Assembly (NCBI GenBank): GCA_019321725.1
Contig: CM033105.1
Location: 17,887,861 to 17,951,860, forward strand
Reading direction: 5' to 3'
Origin: Paulownia fortunei
Lineage: Eukaryota > Streptophyta > Magnoliopsida > Lamiales > Paulowniaceae
Length of the DNA: 64,000 nt
In this document: positions 46,000 to 57,649 of the stretch, in pieces
Position numbering within the stretch: position 1 is the stretch's first letter
Layout of the letters: each line of letters begins with the position of its first letter
Notes under the pieces: generated by a model
Told to the model about the DNA's origin: nothing
What the model saw: the letters and a program-made list of their open reading frames with translations, nothing else
Databases searched by the model: none
Program-made: the position numbers and the translations under genes

Positions 46000-47180
46000 A
46001 TATGGAATTGTTTACGTCTAAATTGAAATGGATAACCTTCATTTTTAGCTAGCGAAAGTGGCACTCTACGTATAAAGACAAGCTTTCCATTATATTATCC
46101 AAACACAGTATTTGCATCAATTACGTTATTCTTAAAGTCCTACATACCATTGTTGTACAATTATTCAATCCATTATATGGATCAAATTCCTCAAAAGAAT
46201 TATTGAATTTTTTTCAGTACCAATTTATGATGAGGCAAGCCATTTGGAGTTAAATAGCTCAAAACGTCTTCTTCATAATAGTAATTTGTGTCATCAATAA
46301 CTTTATCAATATTATTAAAAGTTCTTGCTTCTCGATACTTGACTTGTCATGTAATGAGTTGAATGGACATTCTTATTTAAGGTTGGGAAAATAGTCATAA
46401 TAAGTCGTAATATTGAGTTTTTTTCATTGTCATACTCAATAATCATCTATTTTGAAATTTTGATATTACTTTTAGTATCATTTGATTTCTCATATTTTCC
46501 AACTATAAGTAAAAAATCAATGAAGTTTAGATTATTCCTCAAATTATGTTCATTGATAAATTTTTTTTTTTTATTTTGGGCCATAAATATGATTTCACCA
46601 AACTTGCAGAAATAGTTTGGTAGATTGTTGCCTTAGGAATAACTATTAATACTTATTTTTCTTCCTGCAATGGCATATACACACTTATAGACTTTATCCA
46701 ATTTTAATTCTTGTTTTAATTTTTCATATTATATTTTATTTTGTTACCAAAATTATTTTGGTACTTGAATTTTCGTAATCTTTAAGGGTGTTAAATGAAA
46801 CCCGAGTTTTACCACTTGATAGCTATTTTTTCGCCTGCAACCCTACTTTGTTTGGATATAGTGCACTCACTTGATTCAATTGAATCTATTGGTATTTTGA
46901 AGCGACAATGTTTTATTCAACCCATGGCTTTATTGCCACAACAACTCCAGATGTTGCGGTTACAAGTGTTATTTGATTTTTGGATCTAAAATGAACTAAC
47001 AATGCATGGTATAAAAATCTTTTTTTGTATTCCACATGGCCTATGGATAAAGAAATCATTGCCTTTTTGTATACAATATAAAATTATTAGAAAAGCTTTA
47101 TGTTGTTTAGGATTTAACTTTAGTTGTAGTTTATAATCTTCTAGAGGTATTTCTATTGATATTTTATATTTACCTCTCTT
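46000..47180 (-). pseudogene. Helitron-type PIF1 helicase, heavily decayed
   Basis: Minus-strand reading across frames follows the plant Helitron helicase in order. LKLNPKQHKAFLIIL, then FFIHRPCG at the Walker A position (usual GPGGTGKT), are near 47080. TATSGV and KIPIDSIESSECTISKQS are near 46850-46960. KATIYQTISASLVKSYLWPK is near 46590-46650. VIDDTNYYYEEDVLSYLTPN then GLPHHKL are near 46230-46290, IILLRNL near 46190, and NEGYPFQFRRKQF near 46010-46050. The ATP-binding loop has lost its key residues, and stops and frameshifts occur throughout. The protein's role in rolling-circle transposition is lost. A possible N-terminal continuation reaches about 47375. Confidence 0.82.
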
Positions 47181-47839
47181 GAATAATTATTGTTCAGATT
47201 ATCTATATAAATAGAAATGCTTAGAAGATCATATGAACTAATGTTTTTTTTCCATGCTCTCCAAGAAAAAATTCAAACTTTTTAAAATTTTGGCAACTTG
47301 TAATTCAACTGAGGTTTCTAATTTTCTTTTGAAATCTTTAGACATTGCTACGTATTCTAAATAACTTTCACATCTGTTGGTGCACAATATACTCCATTGT
47401 CGAGTTCATGATAAATTTCAAGCAACTCGGGTAGATATATGACAGTAAAAGTGCATATAAAGTTAACAATATCATTACTCCAATAAGCAAACTTAAAATC
47501 TTATTTGATAGTTGATTGCATTTTATTTTTCAAATTTTGCATATTGATAAATATCAATAACTTCAAAATCATGCAATTAGTGTACATAAATGATGAACTT
47601 ATACTTATACTTTTTATAATTTTATTTGTAGTAATTTTATTAACTAAAATATATAAACTCTAGAAAAAAAGATGAATTGAAATTAATATGGAAAAATTAA
47701 GTATTTTAAAAGAATATAAATTGAGGTATCACAAAAAAATTATTGCAGTTGATATTGCAACAAAGTAATGAACTCTCTTGCAGCTCATAATTTATAGGCG
47801 ACACTTGTTCCTTAGATATTAAAAAAAATAGTAAATTAA

Positions 47840-50800
47840 AATTAAAAACTCGATATATACCAAAGTCAAACAAAAAAAATTGATTTGATATTTATTTTTT
47901 TTATAAATATTCGGTATTCAGTTTGATTTTAATTTTTTTATTTCAATTTATCGAACTGTACCAAATATTGAATATAATTTTTACATATTTTTTATAAATA
48001 ATAATTTTATCTTATTTTATATATATTAATTAGTTTTTTCCCCTTTTCCTTACTTTTAACTTACCAAGCTAAAAATAATAAATTCAAAATATAATTAGAT
48101 TTTGTTAAGAAATGAAAATAAAGAAAAAAAATGAGTTAAAAATATGCTATATATAGTTTTGTAATACTGTAATAATATATAGACATAACAATATTTTATT
48201 TGTATTAAATTACCTTAAAAAATTTATTGTTAATTTCATTTTACCTCCTATATACTTTTAAAAATGCTCAAATTCTATCAATTCTATAATTGGTTCAGTA
48301 GGATAATATGTAAAAAGATCAAGAAATACACAAGTAAATATAATACAAAATTGTTTCCTACTTAATGTAGTATATATTTCCATTTAAAATATTTATGTTG
48401 AAATGTGGTGATACAACATGAAGGTTCATACAACTTATTTTTATCATGTTTGATTTTGTTGAAAATTTTTAGACTCTGTTTAGTTTCATTTTCAAACATT
48501 CTGATGAAATAAAAATGTGTATGTTTTATTGAGACAAATAATATGATGTATTTTGGAGATATTTCATTAGTTGTAGATATATTATCAATATTATTTTATT
48601 GTGGTTAATGAGACATTTTCAACTATAAATATCTTGTCAATATTATTGTATTGTAATTAGTGACAGTATAGGATATATGGTTATCTAAATATTGTAATAA
48701 ATAATTTGATATTTTGAGGAAAAATACTATTCCCAGAAAATACAAATGGCAAACACATTTTCGTATCCGAAGAAAAAAAATAATGTTTGGAAGAAAAGTA
48801 GAAAGAGAAAGCCAATATAAATTATAATATTCGAACTTACAATAAAATAATATAAATAAAATTTATTAGATTAAATGATCAATCCAAAGATCTGCTTTTT
48901 TCATGAAATGACTCCAAGAGTGATTTTTCAAAAGTAAAAAAAATTAACTAAGTCAAATATCAGATGAAATTGCAACCGAGCTACTATGATTACGACGGTA
49001 AAATATAAGTCAAATGATTAAATTAGATAATGAATTTTGCGCATAAAATATATAAAATATAAGGAATAACATTACTTTTTGGAATATGGTCTTATAATTG
49101 GTAAATATGATATAAAATTCAAATGTGATGGCTTGATAAAGTAAATATTAAAGGAAACAAATACTCTATCAATTAATGTAATTATTTTGTATAATTTCAT
49201 GGTTTGGAAAATGTCGAATTTTAGTCATGAATGGACTTTAGGTTTTACTATATTTTTTTTTTCAAAATATGAAATAACCAAATTATAAATATAATAATAG
49301 AATGTGCATTTGAATTGATATAAAAAAATAGATGTTATTTTTATATTGATTTTAATGAATCTAATTAGACTGGATATTGTAAGGTATATTTTCAAAAAAA
49401 ATTGGTATTCGATTTGATTTTGATTTTTGATTTTGATTCATCGAATCATACAAAATATTGAATTTTAGTTTTTACAAATTTTATAAATAGTTGTTATATC
49501 TTATTTTATATTTATTAATTAATATTATACTTTTTTCTTAATTTTAACTTACCAAACTAAAAAATAATAAATTCAAAATACAAATAGATTTTGTTATTTA
49601 ATTTTGAACTATTTAATTTTTTTATTTTTGTTTAAATTCATTTAACAAAATCATAGAATCGAAAATGGACAAAATATAAAACAAAAGGTAAATATAATTT
49701 TCCCATATATTTCAGAAGAAATTAGCAAATTTGTAGAGATAATATAAAATTCAGATATGGATGGTTTGAAAAAGCATATATTAAAGGAATCAAATATCCC
49801 ATTAATTAATATAATAATTCGTATATCCCACGTATACGAAAATATACTTTTAGTTTTATAGTTTAGGAGGTCTTGCAAATTTAATTTCATGATTCGAAAA
49901 AGATCTAATTTTAGTCATAAATGCACTTTAATATATCGGTTTTGCTCTATTCTATGTTTTCAAGAAGTGGAATAACCATATTAGATACAATAGTGGAATG
50001 TGCCTTTCAATTACTATAAAAAAATAGATGTTATTGATTGGACTCGATATTGTGAGGTACATTTAGTTTATTCAAATAAATATATTTCATAATAAAATAA
50101 TTTTCATATAGTATGTCATATCTTTTTATTCTAATTTAATGTGACTTTTTTTTATTGGGATGACAACAATTTGAAAAATTGACGGAATCAAATCAAAATT
50201 GAAAATTCGGTATTTATCAAAGTTGAACAAAAAAAATTGAATTTGGTATTTGATTTTTATTTTTATAAAAAATCAGTACTCAGTTTAATTTTTATTTTTT
50301 ATTTCGGTTTATCGAACCATATCCAATATCAAATTTTATAAAAAACATTATATCTTAGTTTATATTTATTAATTAATTTTCTACTTTTTTCCTTAATTTT
50401 TAAATTACCAAACTAAAGTAATAAAAACAAAATACAATTAGATCTTGTTATTTAAACTTGAACTATTTAATTTTTTTAATATTTTTTACAATTCATTTAG
50501 CAAAACAATTAGGGATGGCAGTGAGACGGATCCAAACCCGTACCCACCCCAAACCCTCTCCGCTTGGGGCTGATTTTTTATTTTCAAACTCGCCCCTCCC
50601 CGCCCCATTTAAATTAATTATTCTTTTAATATATATGTATTTATGTAATATTATATATTAACAAGTGGTGTTATTTTTAAAAATTATATTTTTTATTATT
50701 TTTAAAAATATAAAGCGGGTCTAACGAGTCTAACTCAAACCCGCACAGGTCGGGGGTGGAACGGGTCTTAAGTCCTTTAAAACCTTGACGGGATGGACAA

Positions 50801-51290
50801 AAGAGAAAATAAAAAGTAAAGTACTTATAAATATAATTTTCACATATATTTTTGGAATATCAAAATAAATGAAAGAAAAGTTTGACTTGGACTCTTATGT
50901 TTTCTTATCATAATTATCCTATAACTTCATTGACTAATGAAAAAAATAAGCATTATTTGTTCCAATATTACATATTTATTAAATTACATAACTATCATTA
51001 AAATTAATAATATTAAAAATATATTTTAGTGAGATCAAAAATTGAAAGAACATTCACACTTTTATCAATCAAAACTGAAAATTCAATATTTATCAAAGTC
51101 GAACAAAAAAATAGATTTGGTATTTGATTTTTATCTTTATAAAAATTCAGTTTTTGGTTTAATTTTGGTGTTTTATTTGGGTTTATCGAACCATATCCAA
51201 TATCAAATTTTAATTTTTACAAATTTTATAAATAATATTTATATCTTATTTTATATTTATTAATTAATTTTATATTTTTTCATTAATTTA
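47840..51290. repeat. Degenerate array of dispersed direct repeats
   Basis: Four same-orientation copies of a block of about 250 bases are at about 47845-48110, 49400-49610, 50190-50480 and 51065-51290 (AAAATTC..TATTTATCAAAGT, TTCGGTTTATCGAACCATA, then TTATATTTATTAATTAATTT). A second block (AAAAAAATAGATGTTATT, then GATATTGT(A/G)AGGTA) occurs at about 49325 and 50023, and a third (TATAATTTTC(A/C)CATATATTT) at about 49690 and 50830. This suggests repeated duplication of a composite unit of 0.7-0.9 kb. No gene is present. Confidence 0.65.
50510..50795. mobile_element. Element with CCCGCC/GGGCGG word-rich ends
   Basis: Starts TAGGGATGGCA, a hAT-like end. ACCCGTACCCACCCC and CCCCTCCCCGCCCC words lie on the left and GCGGGT, GGTCGGGGGTGGAACGGG on the right, flanking an AT-rich centre. 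The right terminus is unclear. It interrupts the repeat array. Confidence 0.45.
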
Positions 51291-52279
51291 CCTCCTTCAA
51301 TTTCCATATATCTAAGATGAGAAAATAATATAAATGGAATGAGATAATTATGAGCAGGATTAAATAATGCAATCAATTGAAAAAGACAGACTTGTATAAA
51401 AGAAAGTTAAAATTCTAGATTTTTAATGATGTACAAACAACATATCTTCAATTAACAAATAATTCAAAAATTTGTCCTCTATTAGTAGCCTAAAATTGCA
51501 TATCTTTTTAATGGTTTTTAATCAAATTACATAGACTTAAATTGCTTAATGTACATTAAAACACAGGAATATTGTATCAGTTTCATGATATGATTTATTT
51601 ACTAAGTCTTTAAATAATGAATCAATTATTTAATATTTTGTATTATACAAAACAAAATCATTTTGATTTAATGTATAAATTGCTTAATTTACATTAAATA
51701 AGTCAACAACTACAGCTAAACTGCAAGACTTGAAAAATGTACATAAATAAATAAAATAGATATTATATAAAAATTGATTCCTTATCAATAGTGTAACTAT
51801 ATATTTTGTCGAGCATCTTAATTAAGACTATTTTTTGGCAATAGTCTGGTTGACACTTGACAATGAGATATTAAAGACAAATAAAAGAAGCATTTGTTAT
51901 TTAGAACTTAATGCAGACTCTTGCTAATTCATAATGCCATGAATGTTCTGTTAGCATGCTCTTGCTCTTTTAGTATAAGCTTGGCACCACACCATCACAC
52001 CATCACACCATCACAGCTACATAAATACACACAAGGTGAAAAATAAATATTTGAATGCCGAATCGATTTTTTCTCCACATGATGCAAAAATGCACCACTA
52101 AGCTCAATTTCTACCAAATTTCAAATTTCAAATTAATGATCTTTAAATTTTATCCAGATTTTGAGTTCAGAATTTATTGACATAAAAAAGGATTACGCAA
52201 AATATATTAACATATACATAGGCTAATTGACAGAAATTAAAAAATAATGAGAAAAAAATAGAAGAATTAGTGATTATTG
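51291..52279. other. AT-rich spacer with a short CACACCAT repeat
   Basis: CACACCAT occurs in tandem at about 51985-52015. Otherwise no gene or repeat boundary seen. Confidence 0.45.
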
Positions 52280-52620
52280 GGGTTTTTTGCCTTAGAGGAA
52301 AAATGTCCAATCAACACTTGGCGTGGAGTAGGGAAGGCCTACAATGGCCACTGGTGGGAGCATGAAGGCTAGAGCCGATGGCAAGGTAACGAGAATAGAG
52401 AATTGAAAATTTTGGTAGAGTAGTGGCAGTGGAAGAAGGTGGTGGCTACTACTAGTGGCTCGATGGTAGGCAACAAGATGGTAGAGTGGTGGCTCATTGG
52501 CTGGAGTGGTGGTTGATAGAGAGATCAACAAGAGATAGAGACAGAATCGACGAGAGACAGAGAGAGTTTGGGTGGAGCACTGGAGTGAGTGGAGTGAAAA
52601 TATGGAATTAGGAATGTGAG
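52280..52620. other. GGTGG/GAGAGA-rich stretch, no gene called
   Basis: GGTGGTGGCT and GAGACAGAGAGAG words. The open frame on the minus strand is Pro/Leu/Ser-rich and comes from this bias. Confidence 0.4.
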
Positions 52621-52739
52621 AGTCAAAGCCTTCATTTTTAAGTGAAAGTCTTCATTCTTAAGTCAATGACTCAAAAATCAAATTCAAAATCCTTAAATCT
52701 GTAAATTATAAAAAATAAAAAATATATATAAATATATAT

Positions 52740-52911
52740 AATTTCGGTATTCGGTATAGTACAATATACCGGACCAATTTATCGATACCATACCAAAAAT
52801 CTAAAAAGTAAAAATAGAATATCAAATTGAATTTTCGATTCGGTATTCGGTATGTACCGAATTTTTAGTACCGGTATGATTCGGTTGGGTTCCCATATTG
52901 TGCACACTACT
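52740..52911. mobile_element. Terminal piece of a GGTATTCGGTA-rich (hAT-like) element
   Basis: TTCGGTATTCGGTAT occurs in direct and inverted form. The right edge CCATATTGTGCACACTA at 52911 cuts into the gypsy gag gene. No transposase. The left edge is not defined. Confidence 0.5.
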
Positions 52912-53319
52912 ATTCCGTATCTTCGTTGTCTTAGTGGGTAGGAAAAAATTAGCTAGAAAGCTTTGAATGAAGTGTGTCCAAGTAGTGATTGTCCCGATAG
53001 GTAGAGAATTCAACCAAATTTTGGCCTTATCCTGAAGTGAAAATAGAAACAATCTCAATCTAATGGTATTATCAGTAACATTATTGTGCTTGAACGTATC
53101 ACAAAGTTTGAGAAAACTAGCTATGTGTGCATTGGGATCCTCATTGGCTATTCCATATAATTGATTAGTCTGAACCATCTAAATAATAACCGGTTTGATC
53201 TCAAAATTATTTATTTGAATAATAGGGTACTTGATTCCCGAGAGTGTATCAACGACCATAGGCATAGCATAATCACGTAGCACCATGTTGTTCTATACAT
53301 TATTCCATGTGTTTGCCAT
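52912..53319 (-). pseudogene. Ty3/gypsy gag (Athila/Tat-like), N-terminal part only
   Basis: Starts at ATG 53319 (MANTW) and reads LRDYAMP, INNFEIKPVII, MVQTNQLYGIANEDPNAH, IRLRLFLFSLQDKAKIWLNS, FIQSFLANFFLPTKTTKIRN, the conserved gag domain of plant gypsy elements. Stops follow MANTWNNV and KPVII. Homology ends exactly where the hAT-like element begins, and the rest of gag-pol is absent. Confidence 0.88.
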
Positions 53320-53461
53320 GGTATCAATTCAAAACTTCTAGACCTTCTCTTTCTCCTAAGAATAATGCTTGAAAAATCAAAACAAAAATGAAAGTTAAAA
53401 AAATAATAAAAAAATCAAATTAAAATTGGAATTGATTGGTATCGATATTAACAAAAACAAA

Positions 53462-53481
53462 CAATCCCAACAACGACTATA
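53462..53481 (-). other. Decayed gypsy primer-binding site
   Basis: Minus strand TATAGTCGTTGTTGGGATTG next to the LTR aligns with the usual TGGCGCCGTTGCCGGGGATTG; most differences are C-to-T or G-to-A. Confidence 0.6.
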
Positions 53482-53487
53482 AAAATT

Positions 53488-55140
53488 TGTTGTAGATTTT
53501 ACGAACGCAAGTACGTGTTATTGTTAATAAGTAATAAAGTGATGAGTGAGTATCGTTCTCACAAGGACTAAAATTTACTAAGTACCGAAATTATGTTAAC
53601 TCTAACTTTATTTGAATAAATGCAAGAAAGTGTTGATGACTGTAAACTAAACTAAACTAACAATAAAAAATAATTAAGGATGAAATTCAATAACATAAAG
53701 TCTAGGGTTTATGATTTTACCATAATTAGTCTGAATTGAATAATCTATATCATCAATCTCAATTTTTTTCAAGTGATAGTCGAGAATCCCTAAATTATCC
53801 ACTAGCTTATCCTAAGGTCTAATATAAATATCATCAATTGCTAACCCGTCATATTCCTATATGAATTACAAAAATTAGTAACTCATTAGATTCTATGAAT
53901 CTCAAACATAAATACATAAATTATGTAAGTATATTTCTATTTCACATACAATTTATGATATTCTTCATAATAAAATCAATACATAATTCACCTCCCGAAT
54001 CTTTATGATTTACAAATCATCTAATTAGTGATCAAGTAATTAGAAACATTAAGAACAATGAAAAATACTCAGCCCGAAAAAATAAATCAAGAATTTAATT
54101 GATAAAAATATTCAAAACATCATAGTTAGATTATATCAAAACCCTAGAAAAGAGAATTAGTCCATAGCCATAAGCATAGAATCCATTGACAAACTCATGT
54201 TCATGGTAAAGGAAAAAAGAAAAGAGAAAAAGAAAAGAAGAAACTCTTTGAATCTTGAAGATAGAATCCCTTGAATCTTCAAGCCCTTGCCTTTGTTTCT
54301 TTAAGTCTCCTCAAGCCATGACATCTCCAAAATCTTTTTAAAAGTTGACTTTTATAGTTTTCCACAATTAATATCCAAAATATGAGTAAAAAATTACACT
54401 TTTAGATTTTCATGTCGTTTGGCGCCTAGGCTCAGAAGAACGACGCCTAAGCGCCAAACACTCTGTTTGCAACAACTTCAATTGGTACCTAAGCTCGGAA
54501 TAATAGTGTTTCGCCACCATGTATTTTGTTTTCCGCGCTTAGGCCCCCTGTATCAGTGTCTAGGCACAATTCCTCAAATTGCAGCGCCGAAGCTTATGTA
54601 GGATTATTCTTCTTACAAGTCATTTTTGAGCTCTGTCTACTCTGAATTAGCTTTTCATATCTTCTAATAAATTGTAACTCCATATTTTAGCTTTTTATAG
54701 ATACTTGAATCAACTCAATATGAAATATGTGGAGTGTGGAGAGAGGTATGTCTAAAATACCAAGATGTATCATATCAAAAAGTTTCAGTCCAATATTGAT
54801 TCTTTAACCCAGTGTTTGTCATTGCAATCTAAAGAACTGAATTTCATGATAATATAAAAATTGTAGATCTATATCTTGACTTTCTAATGGATCAAGAATC
54901 AAGTTAATATAATATTTGAACAAAACGTTATGATTGAAATACTTACACTGTCATCACTAGTATCACAATGCGGATTCTCCAAAATTTCAATCAATTTTTA
55001 ATTTTTTTATTTTTTTCTCCTCTTGCCATTACCTACAAGATTTCAAGGTAAATGCATAAAAAAACTACATAAACACTTAAAAATAAATCAACTATTAAGC
55101 AAAAAGGCATACAAATTATTAGTAGGCAACCAACTCAACA
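53488..55140 (-). mobile_element. Ty3/gypsy 5' LTR (1,653 bp)
   Basis: Minus strand TGTTGAGTTGGTTG at 55140 to CTACAACA at 53488. It is flanked inside by the primer site and gag, so it is the 5' LTR of a minus-strand element. Same family as 21328-22984. GGCGCCTAGG words near 54420-54450 and the open frame there are LTR sequence. Confidence 0.85.
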
Positions 55141-57436
55141 TTTTCAAAACACATTTACATTCTCCATGAATGAAAATATATTTAGGGAAATAAAACCAAA
55201 CTTTGTCTATTTTTCTTTTGGAAAATTTGTGCAACTTATATCTTTTGAAAAATAGGAAAATCTTATAAAAATAATTGGAACAAATTGCATTATTGGGTTT
55301 CTTGGTCGGGTTCACGAGTTAAGCCTACATGACCCAACTCTTTTTGGCCTCTGTTTGAGGCCATACTCAAATTAATAGTTGACGGAATTAATGTGGAAAT
55401 GAGCAAAAAGCGAAGAGGCAAAAGTTGATTATTGCTTTACGATTGCAGAACCCCAGTAGTATCAATTGATTAAATGATGTCTTTTGCAGCAACTGAAATA
55501 TTAATATTTTTAACTAATTTGAAGGGGAAAAGTATTAAAAAATGCTACATATATTGAGTATATTTTGAGTATATTCATATATAAATACATAAATATATGT
55601 GTGAATGTGTAATAAGATATACCACATATATACACTATGAAATATATCATATACATTATACAAATGTTAATGAAAAAATTGTGGGGAGAGTTTTGTTAAA
55701 CAGAATGCATTTTGGACACGTGGTAAATATCTAGACATGTATTAAATTCTCTCCATTACACACGTGTACTGAAGAGAGTCACTCCCCAAATATTTAGAAT
55801 GATATAATAAAATTAAAATTCTCACATGTATAGCATTATTAAAAAGTTACATAAATATACGAATTAATGAAATTAATTTTGATTAAGTAATAAATAGTTG
55901 GACTTCGCATATATTTGCTCACTCTATAGGCCAATCAATTTAAATTTGTACAGCAAATGGAATCTAAGCTTAGCACATGATCGGTTGTCTGGAAAAATAT
56001 CAGTAAAATACATTAAAATTTTCAAAGTAATGATAAAATATTCAACATCTTTATTCTGTAATAGTATTTACTTATGTATCAAAGTTAGATCCAACCAAAT
56101 CATCGTTTTGACTATCATAGGTCAGGATGATTATTCCTCGCTCTATGGCCGGTACGCTTCTACATGGACTTGATCCAAGAAATATGGCTTACGGGTAAAA
56201 TAGATGGAGCAAAGTATTAGGGCCGATTGGTTTAATTTTTAATCTCATTTTAATGTTTTTAGTATTTTCAAAATTGAAAATACTTTTACTAATTTTTATG
56301 TAAAAAATAAAAATATTTTTAGATTAGTTACATTTTTATATTAATATTATAGGTTTAGATATAAAAAAATATTTGTTTTATGAGTTTTTTTTCTGTATAA
56401 AAAGATGTTAAATATTAATAAATTTGAAAAGATATTCAGTAAGTTTGTTTTTATTTCTAACTTTGACTAATAATTTTTTAAAATAAAAATAAATGGTATT
56501 TCTCATTAAAATAAATATATTTCAAAAATTTTAAATAGTAAAAATTAAGAAGATGGTGTTTGAAAATTGTCCGAGGGACAGGCACAAACATGCTTCTATT
56601 TAGAACTAGCGTGTGACTTGATTTGGTCTCCATTATTCCATGCATAAAAATGGGGGATCCTGATCTAGAATATTATGGTATATTGTTTTCTTTGTTGCTT
56701 GGATGAAGCATTTAAATTCTAAAAGATAGTTACCTTACGTGCAAGCATGAAACCAAGGGTAAGCTTACCTTACAATGAACAAGCAAGCTAATGTCAAGCA
56801 AATCTTGACCAACACCTACCCCCACCCCCCACACAAAATGAGCATACTGTGGGAACCAAATTCTTTTCTAATTAGCATGACAGAGCCAGAAATTAAAAAT
56901 TGAGGGCGATATTTATTTATTTTTGTTAAAAACAGTAAATAAAGAAGTATTTTTAATTTTTTAGAGGATACAAAATTTTAAAATTTAATAACTTTTTATT
57001 TAAAATTTATACTAATTTAAATTTTTTATGGAGTTGAGGGACGCCTGCCACCGCTTGGATGAAAGTTTTGATAAAGAATTCTATATATAATTTTAAGTGG
57101 CAAAATTTGAGACAAGTGGACCCTACAATTATGAGGTTTTTGATTCGAATTTCTGATTAAAGTGTGAATTATCTAACTTCATATAACGTTAAATCTAATA
57201 CATGATTATTGTTTTGTATTGAATTAATTATTACTTACTTTATTAAATAACGAGGTACTTACGCTCTCACTAGAAGAACTAAATTAAGTTGGCCGAAAAA
57301 ATATATACATACATAAAGTATACACTAATTTTCAGTTGAAATGGACAACAGCCCATGCCTCACCCCTTACTGGCTTCATCCTAGAAAACAGTTGCTTACA
57401 CAGTGTATTTGAGTATTTCACACAAAATTGTTATGA
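55141..57436. other. AT-rich spacer with a MITE-like edge
   Basis: No gene supported. TTAGGGCCGATTGGTTT at 56217-56233 looks like a Tourist-type MITE start after TTA, but no matching right end was found. The last 150 bases may be the 3' untranslated region of the exon that follows. Confidence 0.4.
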
Positions 57437-57577
57437 CTATTTATCTGGGGAGTTTTTTGGTAACCAGGTCAGGTAATTATGGACCACGAACTGATGCAAT
57501 TCTTGAATTAACTGAAATCGGCCCTTTGACAAAGAACTGAAGCTGGAGAAGAAACGAGTTCTTATAACCTCGGCATC
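57437..57577 (-). CDS. Orphan terminal exon of an unidentified gene
   Basis: A minus-strand acceptor TTTGTTTACAG ends at 57578. The following frame gives DAEVIRTRFFSSFSSLSKGR, then FQLIQELHQFVVHNYLTWLP, then KNSPDK and a TAG at 57439-57437, about 46 codons. Residue composition is protein-like (amphipathic, no low complexity) and codon positions look natural, unlike the surrounding DNA. I do not recognise the family. Upstream sequence to the right is taken over by transposons from about 57650, so either the exon belongs to a gene with a large intron continuing past the window or it is a gene remnant. There is no ATG in frame, so it is not a full gene. Confidence 0.4.
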   Translation of the reverse strand, partial: DAEVIRTRFFSSFSSLSKGRFQLIQELHQFVVHNYLTWLPKNSPDK

Positions 57578-57649
57578 TGTAAACAAAATGATCAATCTTA
57601 ACTATAACTCTCTGATATTTAACTTAGTCCAAATTAAAGAATTATAGTA

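Noticed and set aside
52292..52531. 79-codon minus-strand frame
   Set aside because: Composition follows a GGTGG/GAGAGA-rich stretch; no domain.
55898..56173. 91-codon plus-strand frame
   Set aside because: AT-biased (Ile/Lys/Ser/Tyr) with no motif; typical of random AT-rich DNA.
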